Source of the DNA: Paenibacillus pabuli
GTDB lineage: Bacteria; Bacillota; Bacilli; Paenibacillales; Paenibacillaceae
Direction of reading: 5' to 3'
DNA length: 64,000 nt
Assembly: GCF_039831995.1 (NCBI RefSeq)
Contig: NZ_JBDOIO010000004.1
Span: 1,364,001 to 1,428,000 of the forward strand
Each line of letters opens with the position of its first letter. Position 1 is the stretch's first letter. Both the position numbers and the translations under genes were made by a program. The notes beneath the pieces are model-generated. The model saw only the letters and a list, made by a program, of their open reading frames with translations. It did no database searches and had not been told where the DNA came from. Below, piece by piece: positions 18,379 to 31,639 of this stretch.

Positions 18379-19831
18379 CTTCAATTTCTGGAGATCACTG
18401 GTCGGGAAGTTATGGATTACGATTATATGTCTCGTGGGCTGTGTGCTCATCGCGCTGGGTCTTTTTTTGCTACCGTATATTGATACCAATTTTGCGGAGT
18501 CGGAATCCAGGGACATCAAGCGTCTGTTCACATATGTCTGTATCATCGGGTTTAGTTTGACGACATTCTTCGCCCTCTTTCTGTTCACGAAGATCACTCA
18601 GCCGATGCAGCAGTTGATTCAGGCAGCCAATGCGATCCGCAAAGGAAACTATGGGACAAGGCTCTCTCTGGTGACTAGTGACGAGATTGGAGAACTGGCT
18701 AACACATTTAACCACATGGCTGCTCAACTGGAGGACAACATTCGGAACCTGAACCATGAGAAGGAACACTTGGCAAGCGTGCTTCGAAGTATGACCGATG
18801 CCGTGGTTACCTTTGATGGTGAAGGTAAAGTCATTCTGACGAATCCTCCAGGGGAGAAGATCATGCAGGCTTGGTGTGACCTCGATTGGGCCCAGGATGA
18901 AGAGGGGCAGGAAGTAAATAAGGGGGATGTGTCTTCCCGGGATGTTCCTGAACCGCTGGTTCCTTTGTTTAAACTGGTTATGGAGCATGGCGGCGATCAG
19001 AGCTCGAATGTACATGTACAGCAGGGAGTATGGTCTGTGCAGATGACGCCACTATATGCGGATAGCGTGGTTCGAGGTGCGGTTGCTGTTCTGCGTGATG
19101 TGACTGAAGAGGTTCGTCTGGAAAAAATGCGTCGTGATTTCGTTGCCAATGTATCTCATGAAATACGTACACCATTATCCATGATGCAAGGTTACAGTGA
19201 AGCTCTTCTGGATGGCATGGCAGCCTCTCCCGAGGAAAGTGAAGAATTGATTCAGGTCATTCATGATGAGTCACTCCGTATGGGCAGATTGGTCAAGGAT
19301 CTCCTGGATCTGGCTCGGATGGAAGCAGGGCATACGGACATGGCAATGAAGGAAGTCGATCTAGTGGAACTTCTGGAGCGGGTGTATCGGAAATTTTCCG
19401 TACGTTCTAAAGAACAGGATATCCGGCTTCATTTTGAATGTAATCTGCCTACCATTATGCTTCAGCAGGCTGATGAGGATCGTCTTGAGCAGGTATTTAC
19501 CAATCTGCTTGATAATGCATTTCGTCATACACCTCCCGACAAAAATGTCATTATTGCGGCCACATTGGCTGGAGATCATCGCACGTCCATTGCTAAAGTG
19601 TCGATTAAGGATGAGGGTGCCGGTATACCTACCTCCGATCTGCCATTTATCTTTGAAAGATTTTACAAAGCGGATAAGGCGCGGGTTCGTGGAGAAAGTG
19701 TGGGTACTGGACTGGGTCTGGCGATCGTGAAAAATATCGTTGATGCACATCATGGTATCATTCATGTAAACAGCACACTTGGGGAAGGTACAGAGTTTAT
19801 ATTACAATTTCCGGTGAATTCCCCGAAATAG
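18347..19831 (+). CDS. resE: Sensor histidine kinase ResE
   Basis: Membrane sensor kinase that phosphorylates ResD in response to oxygen limitation. It has a membrane segment near residues 22-43, a short extracytoplasmic loop, a second segment near 63-84, a HAMP domain, a PAS-like region (about 140-250), the phosphoacceptor box VSHEIRTPLSMMQGYSEAL with H271, and an ATPase domain with N, G1 and G2 boxes (DEGAGIP, GTGLGLAIV). The start is uncertain: GTG 18347 is the only orthodox upstream start, and the expected N-terminus near 18377 reads FNFW with TTC in place of a start codon. It follows resD and ends in a terminator. Confidence 0.93.
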   Translation: MWVINWKYRNSFNFWRSLVGKLWITIICLVGCVLIALGLFLLPYIDTNFAESESRDIKRLFTYVCIIGFSLTTFFALFLFTKITQPMQQLIQAANAIRKGNYGTRLSLVTSDEIGELANTFNHMAAQLEDNIRNLNHEKEHLASVLRSMTDAVVTFDGEGKVILTNPPGEKIMQAWCDLDWAQDEEGQEVNKGDVSSRDVPEPLVPLFKLVMEHGGDQSSNVHVQQGVWSVQMTPLYADSVVRGAVAVLRDVTEEVRLEKMRRDFVANVSHEIRTPLSMMQGYSEALLDGMAASPEESEELIQVIHDESLRMGRLVKDLLDLARMEAGHTDMAMKEVDLVELLERVYRKFSVRSKEQDIRLHFECNLPTIMLQQADEDRLEQVFTNLLDNAFRHTPPDKNVIIAATLAGDHRTSIAKVSIKDEGAGIPTSDLPFIFERFYKADKARVRGESVGTGLGLAIVKNIVDAHHGIIHVNSTLGEGTEFILQFPVNSPK

Positions 19832-19857
19832 CCTGATATCATACAAAAAATTGCGGA

Positions 19858-19886
19858 AACACCCTCCTCAGGAGGGTGTTTTTTTG
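19858..19886 (+). terminator. Terminator after resE
   Basis: A perfect stem AACACCCTCC/GGAGGGTGTT with a four-base loop precedes seven T's. Confidence 0.9.
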
Positions 19887-20030
19887 TTGAAGTGTACCGT
19901 TTAATCTTGTTCAACGTGGAACAAATAAAATAAGAAGTTATTTCACAAAACAATTATAGTGTCCAAGATAATTTTCCCTCCAATGTGACATAAGCTTGAA
20001 AAACAAGGCAGTCAAAGGAGGATTGGATAA

Positions 20031-24344
<4,314 letters not shown>

Positions 24345-24350
24345 TTACAG

Positions 24351-24385
24351 AAAAAGAGACGAACCCTTTGGGGATCGTCTCTTTT
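24351..24385. terminator. Bidirectional terminator between collagen-like gene and serA
   Basis: AAAAAGAGACGA pairs with TCGTCTCTTT, with T runs on both strands. It serves the two convergent genes. Confidence 0.8.
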
Positions 24386-24409
24386 GACTAACTATGAACG
24401 ATATAGCAA

Positions 24410-26005
24410 CTATTCAAGAACAATTTCAACAGCTGTATTAAGCTCAGGCAGACCTGTAAGCTGGACAAGGACATCTTTCGGAACGGCTTTATCCACAGTC
24501 AGAATCATGATTGCAGCACCACCGATAATTTTACGTCCCACCTGCATGGAGGCAATGTTGACATCATTTTGACCAAGCAGAGTACCCACCCGTCCGATGA
24601 TACCTGGCTTATCGTTATGGGAGATCAGAATTTGGTGACTTTCTGGAGCGATATCTACTGGGAATTTGTCCAGGCGTACGATCCGTTCTCCATAACCTGC
24701 AAGCAGCGTACCAGCTACACGACGCTCCTCTCCGTCCTGTGTCGTTACCAATGTGACTGTGATGAGATTGGTAAACCCTTTGGTTGCGGATGTTTGGCTT
24801 ACAACCACATTCAGATCACGGGTTTTGGCCAGATGCATGGAGTTGACGATATTTGCCTCCCCGCCCAGATGTCTGGCGAGAATGCCCTTAACAATGTAAC
24901 GAGTGAGTGGCGACGTATCTACTTCTGAAAGGTCACCTGCATAGTCAATTCGAATCTCTTGTACTGCATTTTGTGTAATTTGAGCTGCAAAGCTGCCCAG
25001 GGTTTCACCCAGCTTGAAATACGGCTGAAGTTTATTCATAACCGTTGGCGCAACTGCTGGCATGTTCACAGCGTTTTTGAACGGTTCATTCCGCAAAATA
25101 TGAAGTACCTGCTCCGATACATCAATCGCTACATTTTCTTGTGCTTCCACGGTGGATGCACCCAGGTGAGGCGTTACGATAATGCTCGGGTGGTTCAGGA
25201 AAGGATGATCCTGTGCTGGTGGCTCGCTTTCAAATACGTCAAATGCAGCACCGGCAACAATACCTTCATCAATTGCTTCCACAAGAGCCATTTCATCAAT
25301 GACTCCGCCACGAGCACAGTTGATGATGCGCATGCCTTTTTTCATGACTTCAAATTGTGCGCGGGAGATCATGTGACGAGTTTCAGGTGTCAATGGAGTG
25401 TGTACTGTCATAAAGTCGGCATTACGAATGATATCATCTACGCTGGCCAGTTTAACCTGAAGCTTCTCTGCACGTTCTTGGGTCAGAAACGGGTCATATG
25501 CGAGAATATCCATACCAAAGGCTTTGGCACGTTTAGCTACCTCGCTGCCGATCCGTCCCATCCCGAGTACGCCCAGTGTTTTGTTTCTGAGTTCCACACC
25601 CAGGAAGGTTTTACGATCCCATGTACCTTGAATGGTTTTGGCATATGCCTGTGGGATGTGACGTGCCAGTGCCATCATCATGGCAAATGTATGCTCACAT
25701 GTCGTGATGGTGTTACCATCAGGGGCATTAATAACGATGATACCGCGTTGAGTGGCAGCCTCGAGGTCAATGTTATCCACCCCAACCCCTGCACGGCCAA
25801 TGACCTTGAGATTTGTTCCAGCGGTCATAATACGATCTGTAACACGAGTTTGGCTTCGAACGAGAAGGGCGTCATAATTACCGATAATGGCTACAAGCTC
25901 ATCTTCACTAAGACCGGTATTTTTCTCAACTACAACATCATTTGCATCCACCAGCTGCTGGATACCCAGATCACTGATTGGGTCCGATACTAACACTTTG
26001 TACAT
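24410..26005 (-). CDS. serA: D-3-phosphoglycerate dehydrogenase
   Basis: First enzyme of serine biosynthesis, oxidising 3-phosphoglycerate to 3-phosphohydroxypyruvate with NAD. The 531-residue protein has the long-form layout: substrate domain, NAD-binding domain with [21 protein letters not shown], catalytic histidine in VTPHLGAST, an intervening domain, and a C-terminal ACT domain (about 455-531, [19 protein letters not shown]) that senses serine in this family. AAGGAGGAAG precedes the ATG at 26005. Expression is likely controlled by the T-box leader upstream. Separate convergent transcription unit. Confidence 0.97.
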   Translation of the reverse strand: MYKVLVSDPISDLGIQQLVDANDVVVEKNTGLSEDELVAIIGNYDALLVRSQTRVTDRIMTAGTNLKVIGRAGVGVDNIDLEAATQRGIIVINAPDGNTITTCEHTFAMMMALARHIPQAYAKTIQGTWDRKTFLGVELRNKTLGVLGMGRIGSEVAKRAKAFGMDILAYDPFLTQERAEKLQVKLASVDDIIRNADFMTVHTPLTPETRHMISRAQFEVMKKGMRIINCARGGVIDEMALVEAIDEGIVAGAAFDVFESEPPAQDHPFLNHPSIIVTPHLGASTVEAQENVAIDVSEQVLHILRNEPFKNAVNMPAVAPTVMNKLQPYFKLGETLGSFAAQITQNAVQEIRIDYAGDLSEVDTSPLTRYIVKGILARHLGGEANIVNSMHLAKTRDLNVVVSQTSATKGFTNLITVTLVTTQDGEERRVAGTLLAGYGERIVRLDKFPVDIAPESHQILISHNDKPGIIGRVGTLLGQNDVNIASMQVGRKIIGGAAIMILTVDKAVPKDVLVQLTGLPELNTAVEIVLE

Positions 26006-26171
26006 GGTTTCTTCCTCCTTAGTATGTGTATCTATATCGTCAAGGCCTTACCTCTGCAAAGAGGTGTTCCTTAAAACCGGGTATATCCTTCCGCCCAACA
26101 ACGCGGTGTCGCAGCAGAGGAGAGGGGTGTAATAATAGAGTGGACCCCACGTCATATTCCTAGAAATAAAT

Positions 26172-26446
26172 CAAAAAACTCTCAATCCACATACTGCTTG
26201 CGCAATAAGGGACGAGAGTTGTCGTGGTACCACCCTAATTCACTGCCGCTTCGCAACGACAGTCTTCGCGGTCAATAAAGACCGAAGAGGATAACGGGTC
26301 TAAACCGATTGCACCTACTCTAATTTCAATGCAATAACTCAGGAACGCTCAAGATCAATTGCCTGCCACCGATTTGCACCGTCCATCGGCTCTCTGTAAG
26401 AACAAAGCAACATCTTTTTTCCATCATCGTGTTTAACGTGACTAAT
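26172..26446 (-). promoter_or_regulatory. T-box leader of serA, serine specifier
   Basis: The minus strand carries the T-box sequence AGGGTGGTACCACG (26236-26223) and then a terminator with arms AACTCTC/GAGAGTT and six T's (about 26222-26172). Stem I is recognisable from AGAGAG and the apical GGACGGTGCAA loop. The specifier loop lies between the helices GATGTTGC/GCAA and GGAA/TTCC, and the codon in the specifier position is AGC (26349-26347), serine, followed by a purine. This fits control of serA by uncharged tRNA-Ser. The discriminator-pairing base is U, which pairs with G73 only by wobble. Confidence 0.88.
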
Positions 26447-26454
26447 TTTTTCAT

Positions 26455-26484
26455 AATGTATCATGGCTAACATGACCATGTCAA
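26455..26484 (-). promoter_or_regulatory. Promoter of the serA T-box transcript
   Basis: On the minus strand TTGACA (26484-26479) is followed after 18 nt by TACATT (26460-26455). The start would be near 26448, immediately before T-box stem I. Confidence 0.6.
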
Positions 26485-26672
26485 TAGGCATAAATGTTTT
26501 AATTCAAATGGGCTGGATCTCGTACATTTATCAGCGGTTCACTATGGAAGATGACTATATCATATAATAAAAAGTAGTGGATATTTCAGAGATTCAAAAA
26601 ATCTTTTCAGAAGTCACGATGAGGCTAAAATTCGGATAACAAAGGATAGGAAACCAGGACTTGAGGCAGGTC

Positions 26673-26701
26673 TTGAACCAATTTGTTTTTTTGGCTATCA
26701 T
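26673..26701 (+). promoter_or_regulatory. Possible promoter of the CPBP gene
   Basis: TTGAAC (26673-26678) and TATCAT (26696-26701) are separated by 17 nt. The rest of the divergent 768-nt gap between serA and this gene holds the T-box leader and nothing else recognised. Confidence 0.4.
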
Positions 26702-26773
26702 TTAGTATACTATCCGATTGGGCAGCCAAGTAGGTTATCCATCAAATATCTAGTAAGAGGACAGACGCAGGCG

Positions 26774-27367
26774 ATGAAAAAATCAAAGTTTTCCAAGTTC
26801 AAGATTCAGAAGGCTGAACCACAGCAGCTTACCGAGCGCTTGCTTCTGATCAATCTATACTTTACACAAGGTTTAACTCTGATCATTGGAGTTATATGGA
26901 TTTTAATGCAGAAGCGAAATCTGTTCGACGTGCTCGCTTGGCCTGAAAGTGTCCATTTTATTTGGTGGGGGCTTGGTCTTGCTGGTATTATGCTGGTCAT
27001 GGATTTGGTACTTTCCCATGTCATTCCTCAGGAGAGCATGGATGACGGCGGAATTAACGATATGCTGTTCAGATCTCGCCCCATTTGGCATATCGTATGT
27101 ATAGCGGCCATTGTCGCTATATGTGAAGAGTTGTTGTTTCGTGGAGCCATACAGCATGCAATTGGCCCTTACTGGACTAGCATTTTGTTTGCAGTAATTC
27201 ATATTCGATATCTTCGCCACTGGATTCCTACAGGTTGGGTATTTGTTTCAAGCTATGGATTGGGTTGGATTTATTTGCAATCCGGCACATTGTGGGCGCC
27301 GATATTATGTCACTTTATTATTGATTTGGTGTCCGGATTAGCGATACGTTTTCGGAGGGGATCATGA
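26774..27367 (+). CDS. CPBP-family intramembrane metalloprotease
   Basis: Membrane protein of the CPBP (type II CAAX-prenyl-protease-like) family. The 197-residue sequence has about five membrane segments and the conserved motifs EELLFRGAIQ (glutamates and arginine of motif 1), an FAVIHIRY stretch with the motif-2 histidine and HFIID with the motif-3 histidine. By position it corresponds to B. subtilis ypbD. Substrate unknown. A weak ribosome site (AAGAGGA) lies about 13 nt before ATG 26774. It overlaps the next gene by ATGA. Confidence 0.85.
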   Translation: MKKSKFSKFKIQKAEPQQLTERLLLINLYFTQGLTLIIGVIWILMQKRNLFDVLAWPESVHFIWWGLGLAGIMLVMDLVLSHVIPQESMDDGGINDMLFRSRPIWHIVCIAAIVAICEELLFRGAIQHAIGPYWTSILFAVIHIRYLRHWIPTGWVFVSSYGLGWIYLQSGTLWAPILCHFIIDLVSGLAIRFRRGS

Positions 27368-27813
27368 ACCAGCAATTAAGTAGAATGAAGACATATGGCA
27401 GTCAGCGCCACCGTCATTCGGACAAAACAGAGAAAACCGAGCGGACTTCGGCTCCTCAAGTGAACTTGGTTGCTGAACCGGCTGCTGCACTGGAGGGGAC
27501 GGGGACGTCATTGTCCACGGTGTCCATACCAAGATCACAACGCAAGTCGTATGCATCAGCTCTGGAAAGCCCAGTGCTCCCCAGCCGGGCTCCAGCACGT
27601 TCCAAATCACCGCAAAAAGCGACCGATGAGACGGTCACGGAAGCAGGTTCACTTCCTACACGGACTGAGCTACACCCTTCACGCCGATTGCGGTTAAGTA
27701 AACGCTTTGTTAATTCACTCATCATTATTTTTGTTTTGCTCACGGTCAGCCTTGTTTGGTGGGGCATAAAAGGGGCTCCACCACTAAACACATTTCTTCC
27801 CTGGCCTTGGTAA
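27364..27813 (+). CDS. Hypothetical single-pass membrane protein, low-complexity N-terminus
   Basis: Unrecognised 149-residue protein. About 115 N-terminal residues are hydrophilic, rich in S, T, P, R and K and probably disordered; one membrane segment follows (about residues 117-136, NSLIIIFVLLTVSLVWWGI) with a short WPW tail. It overlaps the upstream CPBP gene by ATGA and its stop overlaps the ATG of the metallophosphoesterase gene (TAATG), so it is translated within a coupled operon. It sits where B. subtilis has ypbE, which also has one membrane segment, but no LysM domain is seen here. Confidence 0.7.
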   Translation: MNQQLSRMKTYGSQRHRHSDKTEKTERTSAPQVNLVAEPAAALEGTGTSLSTVSIPRSQRKSYASALESPVLPSRAPARSKSPQKATDETVTEAGSLPTRTELHPSRRLRLSKRFVNSLIIIFVLLTVSLVWWGIKGAPPLNTFLPWPW

Positions 27814-28613
27814 TGATGGTCTGGTTCGCTTCAGTGTTAATGTTGGTTTTCATATTAGTGGTTTATATGTGGCGCGAAGCGCAGCTTCATCGGGTCGTGG
27901 AGGATGAAGTTGAAGTAAACGGCCTACCCCTTTCATTTGATGGAAGCGTCATTTTGTATGTATCCGACCTTCATAAGAGACAATTGAAGCAGGAGGACCT
28001 TATGCCGCTATTGGGTCAGGTGGATTGGGTTCTCATAGGCGGAGATGTGGCTGAAAAAGGAATGTTATGGTCTATCGTCAGACGCAATATGCAATTGCTG
28101 ACAGCGATTGCCCCTACTTTTGCGGTTTATGGAAATCATGACAAACTTGCGGGAACGACTCAGTTAGCACGGATTTTTCAGGAAACTGGCGTTCGGCTTC
28201 TGCAGGACCAGGTTGTGTCTCTTCAAAAGAGTGATTCCAGCATAAAACTCGCCGGAGCAGATTATCGGTCCCATGAGCTAAGCAATCACCTCACGGAAAA
28301 GGACAGGAATGAATGCTTGATTGTGTTAATTCACGATCCGCTTCAGGCGAAGCATGTACATGATTATGCTGATCTTATCTTGAGTGGACATACTCACGGG
28401 GGACAACTTGTTTTCCCGTTTCTTGGCCCGCTTTTTCTGAACAAAGCTTACCGGAATGTGTCGAACGGATGGTACACCTTGAAAAAGATGAACGGTGATC
28501 CCAATGGCAAAATGCTGGTCAGCAGAGGTTATGGAACGAATCATTTGCCGCTCAGATTATGCTGCTCCGCTGAGATGCACAAGATTACTTTAAAATCGGT
28601 AAATAATAAATAA
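27813..28613 (+). CDS. Membrane-anchored metallophosphoesterase (YkuE/YpbG type)
   Basis: Calcineurin-like phosphoesterase with two-metal active site. Conserved motifs occur in order: VSDLHKRQ (D-x-H), IGGDVAEKG (GD), YGNHDK (GNHD), VLIHDP and SGHTHGGQ (GHTH). An N-terminal membrane segment (about residues 1-20) anchors the catalytic domain, probably outside the cell. ATG 27813 overlaps the previous stop codon; GTG 27756 is an alternative with poorer support. Last gene of the three-gene cluster that matches ypbD-ypbE-ypbG of B. subtilis. Substrate unknown. Confidence 0.85.
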   Translation: MMVWFASVLMLVFILVVYMWREAQLHRVVEDEVEVNGLPLSFDGSVILYVSDLHKRQLKQEDLMPLLGQVDWVLIGGDVAEKGMLWSIVRRNMQLLTAIAPTFAVYGNHDKLAGTTQLARIFQETGVRLLQDQVVSLQKSDSSIKLAGADYRSHELSNHLTEKDRNECLIVLIHDPLQAKHVHDYADLILSGHTHGGQLVFPFLGPLFLNKAYRNVSNGWYTLKKMNGDPNGKMLVSRGYGTNHLPLRLCCSAEMHKITLKSVNNK

Positions 28614-28650
28614 AACAGCCTCGATCTATATGGATCAGGGCTGTTTTATT
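28612..28650. terminator. Bidirectional terminator between convergent genes
   Basis: TAAAACAGCC pairs with GGCTGTTTTA; AT-rich flanks on both sides allow use from either strand. Confidence 0.8.
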
Positions 28651-28657
28651 TATATTT

Positions 28658-29536
28658 TCACCTGGCTTCGAGCTCTATGGAACGTGGATCTACAAATGAA
28701 TACCCCTTGTTCTCCAGCTTCGTTAACAAATCATCAAGTGCCCCTACAGTCCAAGGAAGTTCATGCATCAAGATATTACTTCCGGGATTTAACTGATCAA
28801 GCACATTCTGAACCACTTTTTCCGGTTTGTTCTGAGTGCTCTTGTCCCAGTCCAACGAACCGTTGGACCAAGTCATGTATAACATGCCATTTTTTTTGAC
28901 GGCTTCTTTCAAAGCGTCATTGCCTGAGCCAAAGGGAGGACGGAAAAATTCCGGTTCCACACCAATCGTTTCTTTAACGATGTGTTGAACATCAGTTACC
29001 TGCTTGGCAGCTTCTGAAGCGGACATTTTCTTGAGATCCTCATGGTCCCAGGCGTGGTTCCCAATAATTTGTTCTCGCTCGTAAATGAGCTTTAACAATT
29101 CAGGATGACTTTTGACCCGGTATCCATTAACGAAAAATATGGCCTTGGCATGATGTTTGTCGAGCGTGTCAATTAGTCCATTAATCATTTCTTCTTCTTT
29201 TGGGCCGTCATCGAATGTCAAAAGAACGACCTTTTTTTTACCATTTTCATCATTGGGCTTGATGTAATAATTTTCATTCATATGATACGTTTTTTCAATC
29301 TGTTGTTCCTTCTTATCTTCGGTTTGTTCTTGTTCTTGTTGTTCCGTTTGCTCTAAGCTGTCCTGTGTTGATGTCTGATTATCTTTCATGTTTGAAGTGT
29401 TGCTCTCTTCACTTGGTACAGAAGAGACAGTTTCATTTTCAGGAGCTGTGTTTTCGGTAGTTGATGCTTCTTGCGTTCCGCATGCTGACAACAGGAGACT
29501 CGCGGCAATAAGGATTGCGGCAGTCGTTCTAAACAT
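28658..29536 (-). CDS. Polysaccharide deacetylase lipoprotein
   Basis: Extracytoplasmic NodB-type carbohydrate esterase, most likely acting on peptidoglycan or another N-acetylated glycan. The 292-residue protein has a lipoprotein signal with lipobox LSAC (Cys near 19), a long acidic and glutamine-rich linker (about 25-92), then the NodB domain with TFDDGP (catalytic and metal aspartates), HAWDHED in place of the usual H-S/T-x-x-H second motif, RPPFGSGN and a DW/ MHE region near the C-terminus. Start ATG at 29536; the ribosome site is weak. Transcribed convergently to the phosphoesterase gene. Confidence 0.88.
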   Translation of the reverse strand: MFRTTAAILIAASLLLSACGTQEASTTENTAPENETVSSVPSEESNTSNMKDNQTSTQDSLEQTEQQEQEQTEDKKEQQIEKTYHMNENYYIKPNDENGKKKVVLLTFDDGPKEEEMINGLIDTLDKHHAKAIFFVNGYRVKSHPELLKLIYEREQIIGNHAWDHEDLKKMSASEAAKQVTDVQHIVKETIGVEPEFFRPPFGSGNDALKEAVKKNGMLYMTWSNGSLDWDKSTQNKPEKVVQNVLDQLNPGSNILMHELPWTVGALDDLLTKLENKGYSFVDPRSIELEAR

Positions 29537-29629
29537 AATTTCAACTCACTTTCCTGTATTTATGCGGAATGAGATGTCGTGCTTCCGCAAACACTAGTTG
29601 TGATCTTAACATAAGAGGAGGTTGATGTA

Positions 29630-29983
29630 ATGAAGGTGTCATCCTTTTTTTGGGGGATTGTAGTTGGCGTTGCAGCCAGTTCATATCTGTCCAAGGGCAA
29701 AATTCCCATGTTGTCTTCCCTCTCGCAAGGCAACATGATGGGTCAAGCCAAACACAAGATGATGGAAATGACTTTTCCAGGCATGGATGGATTCAGCTCC
29801 AAAAATAATGAGCATGGTGAATCCCACAAAAGTGCATTGAAAAAAACGGAAAGAGCCATTACCCCGCAGGAAAAAGAAGAAAACATGAACATGCTCAAAG
29901 ATTTTATTCGCACCAATCCGGATGTTAAACATGAAGTTGAGCAAATTTTGACTAAAACAAACACAACAGTACCCGGTTTATAA
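29630..29983 (+). CDS. Hypothetical small membrane-anchored protein
   Basis: Unrecognised 117-residue protein. Residues 5-20 form a short hydrophobic N-terminal segment (FFWGIVVGVAASSYL), as in YtxH-like small proteins. The rest is hydrophilic, methionine- and lysine-rich in the middle, with a helical C-terminal part ending in VEQILTKTN. A strong ribosome site AGAGGAGG precedes the ATG at 29630, so the gene is very likely real. It is flanked by a divergent deacetylase gene and a terminator. No function can be assigned. Confidence 0.75.
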   Translation: MKVSSFFWGIVVGVAASSYLSKGKIPMLSSLSQGNMMGQAKHKMMEMTFPGMDGFSSKNNEHGESHKSALKKTERAITPQEKEENMNMLKDFIRTNPDVKHEVEQILTKTNTTVPGL

Positions 29984-30000
29984 ACCAAAACTACTGGAAT

Positions 30001-30044
30001 AGAATCAACCACAGTCTTGTATGATGTGGATTGATTCTTTTTTT
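30001..30044 (+). terminator. Terminator after the hypothetical gene
   Basis: AGAATCAA pairs with TTGATTCT around an inner CCACA/TGTGG stem, followed by seven T's. Confidence 0.85.
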
Positions 30045-30170
30045 GTCGATTTTACTTCGTGCATTTGCAGGTATAAAATGATAACATAACTACATAGATT
30101 TATTTTCAGCACATATTGTTTTGTGCTTCATAATCTGTTATAAGACTTGCTTATAAAGGGGAGATCCTGT

Positions 30171-30785
30171 ATGAAAATAGAACGATTAAGTCACGATAAG
30201 ATACGGATTTTCCTGACCTTTGACGATCTGAGCGAGCGCGGAATACAAAAAGAAGATATGTGGCAGGAAATACCTAAAGTTCATGAACTGTTCACTGAAA
30301 TGATGGATCAGGCATATTCCGAACTTGGGTTCGATGCTACAGGTCCGCTTGCTGTCGAAGTATTCGCACTTCCCGCTCAAGGAATGGTTGTCATTGTTAC
30401 GCGTGGGAAATATGATCCGCAACAATATGGTTCGGGCAACGAGGATGATCTGCCTGAAGAAGTATACGAAATGGAAGTCACCTTGGAGCAGAGCGATTCC
30501 ATCGTATATGCCTTTAAGGATTTTGAAGTTTTGATTGAGGCTGCACATATGTTGCGTCAACATGTAACGAACGCGGGAAGACTCTATTCCTATAAAGACA
30601 AGTGGTTCCTGCATCTGGAGCCGGACGATGTCGATACCACCAAACATGCTGCGTTAATAGCGCTGCTTGCCGAATTTGGTGAGGGTTCTTCGGTTACGCC
30701 AGCGGTAATGGAAGAGTATGGTAAAGTCATTATCCCTGAACAGGCCATTGAAGTGATTTGCACTCATTTCAAACGTCAGGATTAA
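30171..30785 (+). CDS. mecA: MecA/YpbH-family ClpC adaptor protein
   Basis: Adaptor that delivers substrates to the ClpCP protease; in Bacillus MecA targets ComK and YpbH is its paralogue. The 204-residue protein has the N-terminal substrate-binding domain starting MKIERLSHDKIRIF, with LTFDDLSERGI, and the C-terminal ClpC-binding domain (about 110-204, starting near DSIVYAFKDFEVLIEAA). AAGGGGAG precedes ATG 30171; an upstream in-frame ATG at 30147 lacks a ribosome site. Synteny (close to the ypbG-like and prsW genes) points to YpbH, sequence alone does not separate the two. Confidence 0.9.
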   Translation: MKIERLSHDKIRIFLTFDDLSERGIQKEDMWQEIPKVHELFTEMMDQAYSELGFDATGPLAVEVFALPAQGMVVIVTRGKYDPQQYGSGNEDDLPEEVYEMEVTLEQSDSIVYAFKDFEVLIEAAHMLRQHVTNAGRLYSYKDKWFLHLEPDDVDTTKHAALIALLAEFGEGSSVTPAVMEEYGKVIIPEQAIEVICTHFKRQD

Positions 30786-30826
30786 ATTCAATTGCAAACG
30801 CGTCTTAGTCAGAGGAGGGAATTTCG

Positions 30827-31522
30827 GTGCTTTTGTTTTCGGTTTTAGCGGCAGCAGTAGCTCCGGGTCTCGCCTTGTTAACATATTTTTATCTGAAAGA
30901 CCGTTATGATTCTGAGCCGCTTCATATGGTACTAAGAGTTTTCGTCATGGGTATTTTGATGGTGTTGCCCGTAATGATTATTCAGCGAGGTATGATGCTT
31001 TGGCTCGGAGATAACCCCTATGTTGAGTCCATTCTGATTTCGGGCGGGGTTGAGGAATTCGTCAAATGGTTTGTATTATACCATATCATTTATAACCACA
31101 CGGAGTTTGATGAGCCATATGACGGCATTCTGTACGCTGTTGCGGTTTCACTTGGTTTTGCTACGGTGGAGAATGTTTTGTATGCCTTTGCGGGGAATGC
31201 ATCCGTCTCAGCCATGTTTCTCCGTGCATTACTCCCTGTGTCAGGACACGCCATGTTTGCGGTCATTATGGGGTATTACATGGGGCGGGCCAAGTTTACG
31301 GATGGCAAGAAGAAACGTTGGTTCTTGATGCTCTCCTTGCTGCTTCCATTTTTCTGGCATGCGCTGTACGATGTCATTATGAACACGATGGCAAACTACT
31401 GGCTGTGGTTCATCGCACCGTTAATGGCGGGATTGTGGTATGGAGCCATGGGCAAAATTACGCGGGCTAACAACCGCTCTCCTTTTCGATTTGTGAAACG
31501 GGAGGAAGAGATTAAATTATAG
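30827..31522 (+). CDS. prsW: Intramembrane glutamic protease PrsW
   Basis: Polytopic membrane protease; in B. subtilis it makes the first cut in anti-sigma factor RsiW to release SigW. The 231-residue protein has about seven membrane segments and the family motifs GGVEEFVKWFV (paired glutamates), FDEPYDGILYAVAVSLGFATVEN cut here as EPYDGILY and ATVENVLY, SGHAMFAVIMGYYMG and FWHALYDVI. GTG 30827 follows GAGGAGGGA. No rsiW homologue lies nearby, so the local substrate is unclear. A terminator follows. Confidence 0.93.
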   Translation: MLLFSVLAAAVAPGLALLTYFYLKDRYDSEPLHMVLRVFVMGILMVLPVMIIQRGMMLWLGDNPYVESILISGGVEEFVKWFVLYHIIYNHTEFDEPYDGILYAVAVSLGFATVENVLYAFAGNASVSAMFLRALLPVSGHAMFAVIMGYYMGRAKFTDGKKKRWFLMLSLLLPFFWHALYDVIMNTMANYWLWFIAPLMAGLWYGAMGKITRANNRSPFRFVKREEEIKL

Positions 31523-31529
31523 AAATACG

Positions 31530-31586
31530 GACACACTGGTGGACATGGAGCGCTTACTGCGCCTGATGCCCCGGTGTGTTTTTTTG
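31530..31586 (+). terminator. Terminator after prsW
   Basis: ACACACTGG pairs with CCGGTGTGT over a long loop with inner pairing (GCGC-type), followed by seven T's. Confidence 0.75.
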
Positions 31587-31639
31587 TTTTTATCCTATAA
31601 AATCCCCGGGGAATGAACAACAGAAACGGGGACAGCGTA

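Noticed and set aside
24959..25993. 344-codon open frame opposite serA
   Set aside because: Complement of conserved serA codons; no start signal and no recognisable motif.
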